From NCBI GenBank assembly GCA_002722245.1, contig PBLA01000006.1, positions 6,607-70,606 on the forward strand: DNA of 64,000 nucleotides, in the 5' to 3' direction. Origin of the DNA: Flavobacteriales bacterium (lineage in GTDB: Bacteria > Bacteroidota > Bacteroidia > Flavobacteriales_C > GCA-002722245). The notes beneath the pieces were generated by a model that did not search any database, was not told where the DNA came from, and worked only from the letters and a program-made list of their open reading frames with translations. Shown here one piece after another: positions 17,532-27,831 of this stretch (its first letter is position 1; each line of letters opens with the position of its first letter). A program made the translations under genes and the position numbers.

Positions 17532-19208
17532 TTAAAAAGAATCTGTTAAAGCACCTTTTGATGCACTGGTAACTTGACGAGCATATTTTGCCAAAATCCC
17601 TCGTTTTGGCAATTCTTTTGGCTTCCAATCTTTTTTTCGTTCTGCTAACTCTTCATCAGATACATTTACATTCATTACGTTATTCTCTGCGTCAATTGTA
17701 ATGATGTCTCCATTCTTAACCAAACCAATAACACCACCTTCTTGAGCTTCTGGAGAAACGTGTCCAACTACAAATCCATGCGATCCTCCTGAGAACCTTC
17801 CATCAGTAATTAATGCCACATCCTGTCCTAAACCAGCTCCCATTACAGCTGAAGTTGGCTTTAACATTTCTGGCATCCCTGGTCCTCCTTTTGGTCCTTC
17901 GAAACGAATAACGATTACGTTCCCTTTCTTTACTGTACCATCAAGGATTCCATCAATTGCAGCAAATTCGTTATCAAAAACTACAGCTGGCCCTTCAAAT
18001 CTTGTTCCTTCTTTTCCTGTAATCTTCGCTACAGAGCCTTCTTTTGCTAAGTTTCCATAAAGGATTTGTAAATGCCCTTCAGGCTTAATTGGATTATCTA
18101 AATCTCTTAATAAATCTTGTCCTTCTTTTAATCCTGGAACTTCAGCTAAATTTTCAGCTAATGTTTTCCCTGTAACAGTCATGACATCTCCGTGTAACAA
18201 ACCTTTTTCAAATAAGAATTTCATTACTGCAGGAACACCACCAATTGCATGTAAGTCTTCCATCAAGTATTTTCCAGATGGTTTAAGATCTGCTAAAAAT
18301 GGCGTCTCGTCACTCATCTTTTGAATATCATCTAAAGTCAATTCAACATCAACAGCATCAGCCATTGCGATTAAATGCATGGTTGCATTTGTTGATCCTC
18401 CTAAAGCAATGATTACTCTTAATGCATTATCAAATGCCTTACGCGTCATGATATCTTTTGGAAGAATATTTTTCTCCATTAAGTTTTTAATCGCTGGACC
18501 TATCTTGTTTAACTCATCAATTTTATCTTGCGAGTTAGCAGGATTTGAAGAAGAATAAGGAAGCGACATTCCTAATGCTTCAATTGCTGATGACATTGTA
18601 TTTGCAGTATACATACCACCACACGCTCCGGCTCCAGGGCATGAATTTTTGATAATTCCTTTGTATTGCTCATCATCAATTTCTCCAGAATTCTTCTTCC
18701 CTAAAGCTTCAAATGCAGAAACAATGTTTAATTTCTCTCCACAAAATTCACCTCCAGCAATCGTTCCTCCATAAACCAGAATTGATGGTCTATTTAATCT
18801 TCCAATTGCCATCATAGCTCCAGGCATATTTTTATCACATCCTACAACAGGAACTAATGCATCATAAAACTGAGCACACATTACTGTCTCAATTGAATCT
18901 GCAATAATATCTCGAGAAACCAATGAGTATTTCATACCCGTTGTTCCGTTAGATATTCCATCGGAAACACCAATGGTATGAAAAACCAAACCAACCAAAT
19001 CAGAAGCATTTACACTTGCCTTTATATCTGCAGCAAAACCATTTAAATGCATGTTACAAGTATTTCCTTCCCATCCTGTAGAAGCAATACCTACTTGCGC
19101 TTTATTCATATCGTCCTCTGTCAATCCTACTCCGTATAGCATTGCTTGCGAGGCAGGTTGAGTTGGATCTTGAGTTATTGTTTTTGAGTACTTGTTTAAT
19201 TCAGACAT
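17532..19208 (-). CDS. ilvD: Dihydroxy-acid dehydratase
   Basis: A 558-residue iron-sulfur enzyme that dehydrates 2,3-dihydroxy-isovalerate and -3-methylvalerate to the keto acids of valine and isoleucine. The cluster cysteines are visible in [19 protein letters not shown] and [20 protein letters not shown], and the C-terminal [23 protein letters not shown] motif is intact. Full family length. It is first in ilvD-ilvB-ilvN on the minus strand. A TAAATTTG element (19235-19242 region, minus) lies about 30 bases upstream of the ATG and may be its -7 box. Confidence 0.96.
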   Translation of the reverse strand: MSELNKYSKTITQDPTQPASQAMLYGVGLTEDDMNKAQVGIASTGWEGNTCNMHLNGFAADIKASVNASDLVGLVFHTIGVSDGISNGTTGMKYSLVSRDIIADSIETVMCAQFYDALVPVVGCDKNMPGAMMAIGRLNRPSILVYGGTIAGGEFCGEKLNIVSAFEALGKKNSGEIDDEQYKGIIKNSCPGAGACGGMYTANTMSSAIEALGMSLPYSSSNPANSQDKIDELNKIGPAIKNLMEKNILPKDIMTRKAFDNALRVIIALGGSTNATMHLIAMADAVDVELTLDDIQKMSDETPFLADLKPSGKYLMEDLHAIGGVPAVMKFLFEKGLLHGDVMTVTGKTLAENLAEVPGLKEGQDLLRDLDNPIKPEGHLQILYGNLAKEGSVAKITGKEGTRFEGPAVVFDNEFAAIDGILDGTVKKGNVIVIRFEGPKGGPGMPEMLKPTSAVMGAGLGQDVALITDGRFSGGSHGFVVGHVSPEAQEGGVIGLVKNGDIITIDAENNVMNVNVSDEELAERKKDWKPKELPKRGILAKYARQVTSASKGALTDSF

Positions 19209-19360
19209 TTGTTTATGATTTAATAAGAGGCAAATTTACAAAGTTTGATTGGATTCTGTTGTTCATAAAGAGCAACCAGCGGATTTGTTATTAACGAAAG
19301 TTTGTTATGATAATACTGAGGATAATTTATTTTAGAAATGTATTGATGAAATTGGAATTG

Positions 19361-21019
19361 TTATTCCATATTTTTTTTAGTCAACTTCCTAACCGCTAAA
19401 TTCAAAACAATCATAATCCCTAATCCAAGCGCTATTTTACCCAACACATCACCATATGTCACATAAAAGGTCATTTCACTATTACATTTTATTTTTTGTC
19501 TTAAACAAGCCTGAGTAAGGTACTTGGATTTTTGTAATTCATCCCCTCGTTGATTAATAAAACCACTAGTTCCTGTATTTGCTGAGCGCGCAACTGATCG
19601 TCGGGTTTCAATTGCTCTCAGTCTTGAAAAACTCCAATGCTGATGGTAACCTGGAGTATCACCCCACCACGAATCATTGGTTATAACGCCAATAAAAGTA
19701 GCTCCTCTTTTAATGTATTCCGTTATGTATTCACCAAATACACTTTCATAACAAATCACCGGAGCAATAATGGAAGAGTCTTGTATTCCTTTAAAAACCG
19801 ACCTTTCTGCTTGAATAGCATTATTAGGGTTATATATGCTTGCCCCTGGATTACTGTTAAAATCAGTTAAGTATTTTTGAAAATACACAAAGTAACTCGG
19901 AATTCGTTCCACACCAATGACTAATCTTGATTTATGGTATTGCGGAAGAGTATCGTTTTTTCGGTTAATAAGTATCGAAGAATTAAAATATTCGTAATAG
20001 TGGCCATCATATGTTCGTTGATAGGTGGCCGGAATCTCAATAGGAACTGCATACGGAGCAACAAATTCACGATAGGCTAAACCCGTTAAAATAGACAAAT
20101 CCGGGTATTTTGCTGCTTGCCAATTTTTTAGGACTTGAATACTTTTTGAAGATTGAATCGTAGTATTTGTTTCAGTTTCAGGTAAGGCTGTTTCATGCAT
20201 TAAAAACCAGTTAACATGCTCATCCATGACCTTATCTGCCATTTTAGTAAATCGCTTAACATGTGCAAGAGAGGGTAATGGTCTTTCCTCATTCCCACCC
20301 GAATTCATAAACCGATCACTATATGGATTCATATTGGGTTGTAAAACCACCACATCTTGCTCAAATCCTTTTTCTTCGTAGGTATAATATTGAAAAAGTG
20401 AAATTATAATTGGAATAACTATAACTGCTCCTAACTGAAGTCCTTTTTTAAATCGAAAAAATAGTTCCTCTTTCTCCCTCCAAGACTTTAAAATCAAAAA
20501 AACATACAGATTGATTAAGAGTAACCAAAGACTCCCCCCCAATACACCAGTATAAGAAAACCATTGAATCAACTTAGGCCAATTTCCGAAGGCATGACCT
20601 AATGTCAACCATGGCCATGACAAGTCCCAATCCTGGAACTCAATGTATTCCCAACCGATAAAAAATGAAGGAAAAGCGATTAATGCTGCTTTGAAACTCA
20701 ATCTTCTTTTAACCGCGCTGTATAAAACAGTTATGATACTAAAAAATAAACTATTCACTAATACTGATGCTGCAACCCCTATCCAGGAGGCATTTTTCAC
20801 CCACCAAATCGTAGCAAAATTAAAGGCTGCAAAAAATAAATAAGACACCCCAAAAACAGCCCAGTTTTTACTTTTTGATTTTTTTACAATTTCATCCTCT
20901 ACTAATAAAAGCGGAACTAATCCAATCATTGCGCCTGGAAGAAAATTAAACGGCGCAAAACTCGAGGCCAAAAATAAAGCTCCTAGTATTAAAAATGATA
21001 AGTCGCGAAATGCTTTCAT
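19361..21019 (-). CDS. lnt: Apolipoprotein N-acyltransferase
   Basis: A 552-residue membrane enzyme that adds the third acyl chain to the N-terminal Cys of lipoproteins. About six N-terminal membrane helices (SFAPFNFLPGAMIGLVPLLL and following) lead into a periplasmic nitrilase domain. The catalytic triad is visible: Glu in MHETALPE (about 270), Lys in QYHKSRLVIGVER (about 350) and Cys in CYESVFGEYI (about 390), and a last helix anchors the C-terminus. The presence of Lnt fits the lipoproteins seen here. It lies upstream of ilvD on the same strand with a 152-base gap and is probably separately expressed. Confidence 0.93.
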   Translation of the reverse strand: MKAFRDLSFLILGALFLASSFAPFNFLPGAMIGLVPLLLVEDEIVKKSKSKNWAVFGVSYLFFAAFNFATIWWVKNASWIGVAASVLVNSLFFSIITVLYSAVKRRLSFKAALIAFPSFFIGWEYIEFQDWDLSWPWLTLGHAFGNWPKLIQWFSYTGVLGGSLWLLLINLYVFLILKSWREKEELFFRFKKGLQLGAVIVIPIIISLFQYYTYEEKGFEQDVVVLQPNMNPYSDRFMNSGGNEERPLPSLAHVKRFTKMADKVMDEHVNWFLMHETALPETETNTTIQSSKSIQVLKNWQAAKYPDLSILTGLAYREFVAPYAVPIEIPATYQRTYDGHYYEYFNSSILINRKNDTLPQYHKSRLVIGVERIPSYFVYFQKYLTDFNSNPGASIYNPNNAIQAERSVFKGIQDSSIIAPVICYESVFGEYITEYIKRGATFIGVITNDSWWGDTPGYHQHWSFSRLRAIETRRSVARSANTGTSGFINQRGDELQKSKYLTQACLRQKIKCNSEMTFYVTYGDVLGKIALGLGIMIVLNLAVRKLTKKNME

Positions 21020-21130
21020 GATTCGCTGCTAAATTTAAGGAAATGATCGCTTAATAAGGCCACAAACGACATCGTTTAGTTCAATCTTGTGTTGTAAAGA
21101 AGTCATGCTCCTTACCATTGAATATATTTA

Positions 21131-21157
21131 AGAAAGAAGACCGAAAAATATCGGTCT
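21131..21157 (-). terminator. Terminator after gpmI
   Basis: On the minus strand AGACCGA, loop TATTTT, TCGGTCT is followed by TCTTTCTT. It lies 21 bases after the gpmI stop. Confidence 0.7.
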
Positions 21158-21177
21158 CCCTTGACCATTTTTTAAGC

Positions 21178-22698
21178 TTAAACAATCACATCACCTGTCA
21201 TTTCAGAAGGAATTTCAACATCCATCATTTTTAAGATGGTAGGCGCTAAATCACCTAACTTTCCTGGCTTAATTGATTTGTAATCATCATCAATTAAAAT
21301 GCATGGGACTGGGTTAGTTGTATGCGCTGTGTGAGGTGAACCATCAGGGTTAATTACGAAATCAGCATTCCCATGATCGGCGATGATAACGTATGAGTAC
21401 CCTTGTTCTAATCCTGTTTCTACCACTCTTTTTAAACATGAATCAACCGTCTCAACCGCTTTTACTACTGCTTCGTAAACTCCTGTGTGTCCAACCATAT
21501 CAGGGTTAGCGAAATTTAAACAGACAAAATCCGTTTCTCCTTTTGCCAACTCAGCAGTAATCTTATCCGTGACCTCTGGCGCACTCATTTCGGGTTGTAA
21601 ATCGTATGTAGCTACTTTTGGAGAATTAGCGATTAATCTCATTTCTCCTTCAAACTCCTCTTCTCTTCCACCTGAGAAGAAGAAAGTAACGTGTGGATAC
21701 TTCTCCGTCTCCGCAATTCTAATTTGAGTTTTCCCTGCAGCCTCCAAAACCTCACCCATTGTATTTGTAAGATTATCCTTTTCGTAAGCAATGTTTACAT
21801 TTTTAAATGTTTCATCATACTTAGTCATTGTTACATAATGAAGTGGGATGGTTTTCATTCCTTCTTCAGGAAATTCTTGCTGTGATAAAGCCTGAGTAAT
21901 TTCTCTACATCTATCCGTGCGATAGTTAAAACAAATCACAACATCATCTTCTGAAATTAATCCAACTGGATTTCCATCAGCATCAACAATAGAAACTGGC
22001 TCGATGAATTCATCCGTTACACCAGCATCGTAAGAAGCTTGAACAGCAGCAACTGGATCTTGGAATTTTGTTCCTTCTCCTTTTACCATGACGTTGTAGG
22101 CTTTTGCTACTCGTTCCCAACGCTTATCTCTATCCATTGCGTAGTAACGACCAGTGACAGAAGCTACAGTTCCGTTTGAGTGTACAAGGTGCGCTTGTAG
22201 CTGCTCCATATATCCCTTTCCTGATTTTGGGTCAACATCTCTACCGTCAGTAAAAGCATGAATAAATACATCCTCAACACCATATTGCTTAGCCATATCA
22301 CATAATGCATGTAAATGAGCTTGTGAAGAATGCACTCTCCCTTCAGAAACCAATCCTAAATAATGAACTTTTTTTCCATTTTCTTTAGCATAGTTCAGCG
22401 CGTCAGCTAAAACTTTGTTCTCAAAAAAAGAACCCTCTTTAACAGCTAAATTAATTTTTACTAAATCTTGATATACAACCCTTCCAGCTCCAATATTTAA
22501 ATGACCTACTTCAGAGTTACCCATTTGTCCTTCTGGCAACCCAACTTCCTCACCACTTGTTACAAGAGTAGAATGCGGATATTTCTCGTAAAGAGAATCC
22601 ATGAAAGGAGTATTTGCATTAAAAATTGCGTCAGATTCAGTTTTATCTCCATGCCCCCATCCATCAAGGATAACAAGAGCGAATTTTTTCTTAGCCAT
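21178..22698 (-). CDS. gpmI: 2,3-bisphosphoglycerate-independent phosphoglycerate mutase
   Basis: A 506-residue glycolytic enzyme that interconverts 3- and 2-phosphoglycerate using two Mn ions. The metal-binding Asp in LVILDGWG (residues 8-15), the phosphoserine in GQMGNSEVGHLNIGAGR (about 60-75), HAFTDGRDVDP, and the C-terminal metal site VIIADHGNADF and SPHTAHTTNPVP are all present. Full length for the family. It is a single-gene unit with its own terminator and a TATCTTTG promoter element 30 bases upstream of the ATG. Confidence 0.97.
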   Translation of the reverse strand: MAKKKFALVILDGWGHGDKTESDAIFNANTPFMDSLYEKYPHSTLVTSGEEVGLPEGQMGNSEVGHLNIGAGRVVYQDLVKINLAVKEGSFFENKVLADALNYAKENGKKVHYLGLVSEGRVHSSQAHLHALCDMAKQYGVEDVFIHAFTDGRDVDPKSGKGYMEQLQAHLVHSNGTVASVTGRYYAMDRDKRWERVAKAYNVMVKGEGTKFQDPVAAVQASYDAGVTDEFIEPVSIVDADGNPVGLISEDDVVICFNYRTDRCREITQALSQQEFPEEGMKTIPLHYVTMTKYDETFKNVNIAYEKDNLTNTMGEVLEAAGKTQIRIAETEKYPHVTFFFSGGREEEFEGEMRLIANSPKVATYDLQPEMSAPEVTDKITAELAKGETDFVCLNFANPDMVGHTGVYEAVVKAVETVDSCLKRVVETGLEQGYSYVIIADHGNADFVINPDGSPHTAHTTNPVPCILIDDDYKSIKPGKLGDLAPTILKMMDVEIPSEMTGDVIV

Positions 22699-22728
22699 AA
22701 ATAGAATTTGTTACTTCAATAATGCCCC

Positions 22729-22736
22729 CAAAGATA
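22729..22736 (-). promoter_or_regulatory. -7 promoter element (TATCTTTG) of gpmI
   Basis: The minus strand reads TATCTTTG, identical to the -7 element upstream of tRNA-Glu/rpsT and atpB in this window. It lies 30 bases before the gpmI ATG. The -33 TTTG is not clear. Confidence 0.55.
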
Positions 22737-22808
22737 ATAAAAGCCAATTAACGCTTCCTAATATCATTGATTAAAGAGAAAAAAATAAACTTTTTGGTGA
22801 AACATTAC

Positions 22809-23702
22809 TCAACGAAAGGAAGCGACAAAAATGCTTCCCTTTTTGTTGTTGGGTTTCACTTGAATTATTCCATTGTGCTGTTCAACAAGTTTTCGAACGA
22901 TATATAAGCCTAACCCTGTACCTTTTTGACTTCTGGTTTCCTCATTACCAGATCGGTAAAATTTTTCAAAAATCTTATCCACTTCATTATTTGCCACCCC
23001 AGGGCCTTCATCAGAAATACTTAAAGCTGTTTCATTGCCTTCTTGAACCAGCGTTACGCAAATTGTCGATTGGTTGGGCGCATACTTAAGAGCATTACTT
23101 AATAGGTTATTTAAAATAGATTGAAACGCATCTTTATCTCCTCGAAATTTCACGTCAGGCTGAATAAAAAACTCAACATCCACTTGTTTTCCGGATACTT
23201 CTAATAAATGAAGTGTTGAGGCCTCCATCATAGTAGACAAGTTTAATTCCTCCACATTTAATGGAAAACCTTTATCGTCAATTTTTGTTGCGAGAAGAAT
23301 GTTTTCAACCAACCCGTTTAAACGGTCAGCATCTTTTACTGATTTCTCCAATATGTCTTGTTGCTTTGGCTGATCAAGTTGACGTTTCAGTAATGTTTGT
23401 AAATAAAGTTTTAGTGAAGCAATGGGTGTTTTTAATTCGTGCGTTATTGCCAACAAAAAGTTTTTTTGTTGATTTCCTACTTCAATTTCTTTTCTAAAGG
23501 AACGAAAGGTCAAGAGGAATCCTGTTAAAATAATAACAAAGAAAACAGCGCCTTCTCCCAAAATCATGGTGAGCTTACGATTTAACTCCGTTCCCACTGA
23601 AGATTGAGCTGAAAGGTCGTAGATTTTATACAGCCACCAAATAGACTGAAGCGAAACATATACTAAAAGGACTATAAATAGAATATGATGCTTTCTTTTC
23701 AT
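22809..23702 (-). CDS. Sensor histidine kinase, orphan
   Basis: A 297-residue membrane kinase. Two N-terminal helices (about 5-28 and 45-68) flank a periplasmic loop of only about 18 residues, which suggests intramembrane or weak external sensing. The dimerisation box has His88 in ITHELKTPIASLK. The ATP domain shows the N box (ILNNLLSNALKYAP), G1 (SDEGPGV), F box (FEKFYR) and G2 (KGTGLGLYIV). No receiver or response regulator gene is adjacent, although in related bacteria such a kinase often has one downstream. The neighbouring exported protein at 23766 ends 63 bases upstream. Confidence 0.9.
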   Translation of the reverse strand: MKRKHHILFIVLLVYVSLQSIWWLYKIYDLSAQSSVGTELNRKLTMILGEGAVFFVIILTGFLLTFRSFRKEIEVGNQQKNFLLAITHELKTPIASLKLYLQTLLKRQLDQPKQQDILEKSVKDADRLNGLVENILLATKIDDKGFPLNVEELNLSTMMEASTLHLLEVSGKQVDVEFFIQPDVKFRGDKDAFQSILNNLLSNALKYAPNQSTICVTLVQEGNETALSISDEGPGVANNEVDKIFEKFYRSGNEETRSQKGTGLGLYIVRKLVEQHNGIIQVKPNNKKGSIFVASFR

Positions 23703-23765
23703 GGTTTAAAAATACTAAAATGTATTTACTTAAACCTAAATTTATTAATCACGAAGTGTAATCTG

Positions 23766-25115
23766 CTAATAAATAACGTCATTCATATATTTTTCAAGTG
23801 CCGTTCGATCAATTTCCTTTGATTCTATTTTTACTTTTTCTGATTTAACGGTTACTTTCTTGAAAGCCAAATGATTATTCGCTGTTTTTTTTGAATTGTG
23901 TACTGCAAAAATTGTTACATTTTCTCCCTCTGGGATTTTTGGTGTCCTGTAGTGTCCATTTGTAACTTTAGATAAAGGCAATACGCTGTTGATGTCATGA
24001 AAAATTATGTATACAGCAAAATCATTTTTACATACCCCATTATTAATTTCAACCTGCATAACAATTTTATTGGGCGCATCATAAAATCGATCACAATTAA
24101 TCCATCCCAGGGCACTAAATTTACCCACAAGATATCTTCCGACAGCTTCACTCTCACTCTCTGCCCAATAAACCTCTACATCTTCAGTTGATGAGGGAAC
24201 CCCCGACTGCAAATTACCTTGATCATCAATATAAAAAGCACCAAATTTCCCTGATGAATAGGCATTATCAGTGGTTAAATTCATCACTCCCTCTTCCGGC
24301 TCCTCTTGAATTGGCTTATTAATTATTTTATCGTTCAATTCCATTGCTATAAAAGGCTCATTCTGATTTTTAGTCCATGTAAGAGTTCCTCCTTTATTTT
24401 TTCCATAAAATGAATAGAACTTCTCATTTTCTTTTCCTTGTTTAATTTTCAAATTATACGCAGCTCCTCTTCTTAAGTTGATCTTTTGATCATTAGAAAA
24501 TGCTTCTATAAAATACATGCCCTGCGTCTCTAACATTCCTTTATCTCCTTGGGCAGTAACACCATATTTAACAAAGTCAATTTTTGAAGTGTATTCTTTA
24601 ATTTTTAATGTAATCACATCTTCACTAAACCCTTCAAAACTCATAGGTTTAAACTCCAAGATATTACCACTGGACATTACAAAGGTGAAGCCGTCTATGT
24701 TTTTAAATCGCTGAATCAATACGTTATTGTTTTCCTGAATACCATGAACAGCTACGGATTGTTCAAAATCATTTTGTTTGTTTACCCATATTTGCTCATA
24801 GCGCGAATATTTATAGGTGATTTTTTCAGGCAAAACTCCATTTTCCTGAAGTAATTTTCCAATTTTTCGATTTCTTATTTTTGCTTTTTTATGCGCCAAA
24901 AACTTATTTTCTTTCAATTCATCTGAAGAAACTGTGGTAAAATAAAGCCAATCTCCCTTTCCTACTTTTACGTATTCATCAAGTATTATTTTTTTATTCT
25001 TATTACTCAATGAGATACATCCTTTATCAAATTTTAATTTTACTTCTCGGGTTAATCCTCTAGCACTTATTGTTAAGGAATACGCTAAAAACAGCAAGCC
25101 ACACACTCTCTTCAT
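23766..25115 (-). CDS. Exported protein of unknown function
   Basis: A 449-residue protein with a signal peptide (about residues 1-18). The N-terminal 130 residues are basic. Residues about 145-240 form a beta-rich module (GNILEFKPMSFEG, VTLKIKEYTS, GVTAQGDKGMLETQGMYFIE, KINLRRGAAYNLKI), of a type I associate with Bacteroidetes envelope proteins that wrap a beta-barrel-like repeat around SDGKLLETGG-style text. The C-terminal 130 residues contain LGWINCDRFYDAPNK and a carboxyl beta domain. No catalytic motif is seen. It has 63 bases to the downstream histidine kinase on the same strand, so it might be in that unit. Confidence 0.8.
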   Translation of the reverse strand: MKRVCGLLFLAYSLTISARGLTREVKLKFDKGCISLSNKNKKIILDEYVKVGKGDWLYFTTVSSDELKENKFLAHKKAKIRNRKIGKLLQENGVLPEKITYKYSRYEQIWVNKQNDFEQSVAVHGIQENNNVLIQRFKNIDGFTFVMSSGNILEFKPMSFEGFSEDVITLKIKEYTSKIDFVKYGVTAQGDKGMLETQGMYFIEAFSNDQKINLRRGAAYNLKIKQGKENEKFYSFYGKNKGGTLTWTKNQNEPFIAMELNDKIINKPIQEEPEEGVMNLTTDNAYSSGKFGAFYIDDQGNLQSGVPSSTEDVEVYWAESESEAVGRYLVGKFSALGWINCDRFYDAPNKIVMQVEINNGVCKNDFAVYIIFHDINSVLPLSKVTNGHYRTPKIPEGENVTIFAVHNSKKTANNHLAFKKVTVKSEKVKIESKEIDRTALEKYMNDVIY

Positions 25116-25180
25116 AATTCAATTTTACTAGCATAACGTAGGATGAGTAAGATGTAACATTTTAATTTCGGAATGTATTA

Positions 25181-25208
25181 AAAACAAAAGCCCCAATTAA
25201 GGGGCCTA
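25181..25208 (-). terminator. Terminator after the GH57 gene
   Basis: GGCCCC / GGGGCT-type stem with a 6-base loop, followed on the minus strand by TTTTGTTTTT. It lies 29 bases after the GH57 stop and closes the pgi-to-GH57 operon. Confidence 0.75.
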
Positions 25209-25236
25209 AAAATATTTGATGATTTGGCAAGATCAT

Positions 25237-26508
25237 TTACGACAATTCCACTCCTTCCGGCAAAAACTTTTTAAAGTTTTCAAAAACACCTGGATGAATC
25301 TCTGTATCTTTTAGCGTGTAACCTGCTGCAAGTCTTACCCTTTCCTCAAAATCAGTAAGAACATTCATATAATTTAGGAAAGCATCATATGGTGAATCAT
25401 AATGAGAAAAATATTTATGCACATCTCCATCACTCCAGAACTTCGTACACATGTAATAAAAATGATCAGAGGTTTGTAACTTAATCCAATCTTCTTTAAT
25501 TTTTGGATCGTCTACTTTTTTAACCAATTCTTCAAGTTCATATAATGAATCAAAAGCATCATCTTGAATTGGATTACCCAACCACGCGGTTAAATCGCGT
25601 TCAGCATCTGCCCAAGAAATGGTATTATGAATATCAATATCAGAGATTGGATTTAGCACCTCAGTAGCTTCAGAAGGAGTTACAAAATCAAACTGAGAGT
25701 GGTTAATAATTTGATTGGGTAATTCCCTCATAAAATCAAATATCCCACTATCTTCCCACTGATGCTCACCAAATGTTTCGTAATCCATGAATAAATTCAC
25801 GATTTCTTCATTCCAAGGAATCGAATTCACCCAATGTGCAAAAGTTTCTGCTTGTAATGGCCAAGATTCCCATGATTGCTCCGAAAATCTAAATGCAATA
25901 TCATCCGATAATTTGTAGTTCTTCAACAACAGCTTCATATCGGGTTGTTGATAATGACTGTACACAAAATTTGGACTTCTCCAACCCATAACATGATCTG
26001 CACCTTCTGTAATCATTGTTCGGTATCCCATATCATATACAAGGCTACCGATATGGTTATTGTAAATCAATTCCGTATTTCTAAACGTAGTTGGTGTTTG
26101 CCCAAAATGCTCTTGAACTTTAGCAACCTGCTTTGCAACTTGGGCCTTAAACTCATCTGGTGATTTTAAAGCAGATAAAGAATGCCCATATGTTTCTGCA
26201 ATAAATTCAACGCAACCTGTTGCTGCTAGTTTTTTAAACGATTCCAATACATCTTGAGCGTACAACTCGAATTGTTCAATACATACACCCGAAATGGAAA
26301 ATGCAACTTTAAAATTTCCGTTATGGGAATTAATTTGATCGAGAAGTAATTGATTCATGGGTAAATAACACTTTTGCGCTACTTTACGCATGATATCATG
26401 ATTAATTTTCTCGTCGAAGTATTGATCATCATTACTAATATCAAAAAATCGATAATCCTTTAATCTAAAGGGTTGATGAACCTGGAAGTAAAAACATATC
26501 TTTTTCAT
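25237..26508 (-). CDS. Glycoside hydrolase family 57 (alpha-amylase-like)
   Basis: A 423-residue cytoplasmic enzyme acting on alpha-1,4-glucans. The N-terminal KKICFYFQVHQPFRLKDY carries the GH57 signature HQP, and the region NLFMDYETFGEHQW near residue 235-250 holds the conserved Asp of the GH57 catalytic site. No signal peptide. It is the last gene of a glucan operon (pgi, debranching enzyme, GT4, GH57), 5 bases after the glycosyltransferase. GH57 includes amylases, branching enzymes and 4-alpha-glucanotransferases; which activity this one has cannot be decided from sequence alone. Confidence 0.92.
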   Translation of the reverse strand: MKKICFYFQVHQPFRLKDYRFFDISNDDQYFDEKINHDIMRKVAQKCYLPMNQLLLDQINSHNGNFKVAFSISGVCIEQFELYAQDVLESFKKLAATGCVEFIAETYGHSLSALKSPDEFKAQVAKQVAKVQEHFGQTPTTFRNTELIYNNHIGSLVYDMGYRTMITEGADHVMGWRSPNFVYSHYQQPDMKLLLKNYKLSDDIAFRFSEQSWESWPLQAETFAHWVNSIPWNEEIVNLFMDYETFGEHQWEDSGIFDFMRELPNQIINHSQFDFVTPSEATEVLNPISDIDIHNTISWADAERDLTAWLGNPIQDDAFDSLYELEELVKKVDDPKIKEDWIKLQTSDHFYYMCTKFWSDGDVHKYFSHYDSPYDAFLNYMNVLTDFEERVRLAAGYTLKDTEIHPGVFENFKKFLPEGVELS

Positions 26509-26513
26509 ATCAA

Positions 26514-27827
26514 TTAGATTCTAACGCTTCTTCGTCTGTTTATAGTTTTGTTGTAAATTTCTCTCACTTTTAAAGCGGCATATTCCCATTTCATTTCGTT
26601 TACCTCATGGGTTCCGTCAGCGGCTAATTGCTTAGACACCTCTTTATGTTTCAAAAGTCCGATTATTGTATCAGATAATGCATTTACATCCCAAAAATCC
26701 ACCTTAATGGAATTTCTTAACACCTCAGCCACACCGGATTGTTTTGAAATTATAACAGGAACACCTGTTCGCATAGCCTCAAGCGGCGTTATACCAAATG
26801 GCTCAGAAACAGAAGGCATAACATATACATCCGTCATACCAAACAAATTATTGGTTTCAAAATAATTTAAAAAACCTGTGAAATGAAAACGGTTACTGAT
26901 TCGAAGTTCAGCAGCTCTTTCAACACACTTCAAAAACATATCTCCGTTTCCGGCCATAACAAAGTGCGTATCAGGCATAGTTTCCAGTACTCTTTTTGCT
27001 GCTTCAACAAAATAATCAGGACCTTTTTGAAAGGTTATTCTCCCTAAAAATGTAACAATCTTTTTATCTACTAAATTACGTTTTGGATAAATCTTAGCAG
27101 GTTTAGGAACTACTGCATTATGAACAACAGAAATCTTTCCTCCATCAATTCCATATCTATTAATTAATATTCTTCGTGTTAATCGAGAAACACAAATAAT
27201 TCGATCTGCAGCTTCACATCCTCTTCGTTCCAAATCATACACTTCTTGATTAACTGACTCTCCTGAACGATCAAATTCAGTAGCATGAACATGAACAACT
27301 AAAGGCTTACCACTTATTTCCTTCGCCATAATCGCGGCTGGAAAGGTTAACCAATCGTGCGCATGAATAACATCAAACTCCTGATCTTTTGCTATTTGCA
27401 TAGCTACAACAGCATATTTTGATACCTCACCAAGCAAATCTTTTCCATATTTACCTCCAAAATCAAACTTTGCCGTACTGAAATTCGAGTCTATTTGAGT
27501 AATTGAGTCAATATCAAATTCACCCCTTTCCATAAATTCCTTAGGTGATACATAAGGCATCATGTGCGAGTGAATTTGCATGTATTTAACCTTCTCCAAG
27601 TTTTTTTGGAACTCGGGAGTAGAAAAAGTAACCTCTACATCGTTTGCACCTACCAATCGAAATTTATCGGTTTCCTCTGTTCCATATAATTTTGGAACTA
27701 CAAATGTTACATCTACGTTGTTTTCAATAAGACCACTCACCAAGCCATAACATGCCGTACCTAATCCTCCCGAAATTTCAGGTGGAAACTCCCACCCGAA
27801 CATGAGTACTTTTGGTTGATTTCCCAT
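26514..27827 (-). CDS. Family 4 glycosyltransferase (glycogen synthase-like)
   Basis: A 437-residue retaining GT-B enzyme with the N-terminal MFGWEFPPEISGGLGTACYGL (glycine-rich loop), HAHDWLTFPAA, and C-terminal FLGRITFQKGPDYFV and SEPFGITPLEAMRTGVPV motifs. The EX7E motif (EPFGITPLE) contacts the donor nucleotide-sugar. In flavobacteria such a gene between GH57 and glycogen debranching genes is taken to be the glucan synthase. The 4-base spacing to the upstream debranching gene and 5-base spacing to GH57 support one operon. The donor (ADP- or UDP-glucose) cannot be read. Confidence 0.9.
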   Translation of the reverse strand: MGNQPKVLMFGWEFPPEISGGLGTACYGLVSGLIENNVDVTFVVPKLYGTEETDKFRLVGANDVEVTFSTPEFQKNLEKVKYMQIHSHMMPYVSPKEFMERGEFDIDSITQIDSNFSTAKFDFGGKYGKDLLGEVSKYAVVAMQIAKDQEFDVIHAHDWLTFPAAIMAKEISGKPLVVHVHATEFDRSGESVNQEVYDLERRGCEAADRIICVSRLTRRILINRYGIDGGKISVVHNAVVPKPAKIYPKRNLVDKKIVTFLGRITFQKGPDYFVEAAKRVLETMPDTHFVMAGNGDMFLKCVERAAELRISNRFHFTGFLNYFETNNLFGMTDVYVMPSVSEPFGITPLEAMRTGVPVIISKQSGVAEVLRNSIKVDFWDVNALSDTIIGLLKHKEVSKQLAADGTHEVNEMKWEYAALKVREIYNKTINRRRSVRI

Positions 27828-27831
27828 AACT

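Noticed and set aside
17384-17572. 62-codon plus-strand frame between ilvD and ilvB
   Set aside because: Overlaps ilvD on the opposite strand; composition is typical of translated non-coding AT-rich DNA.
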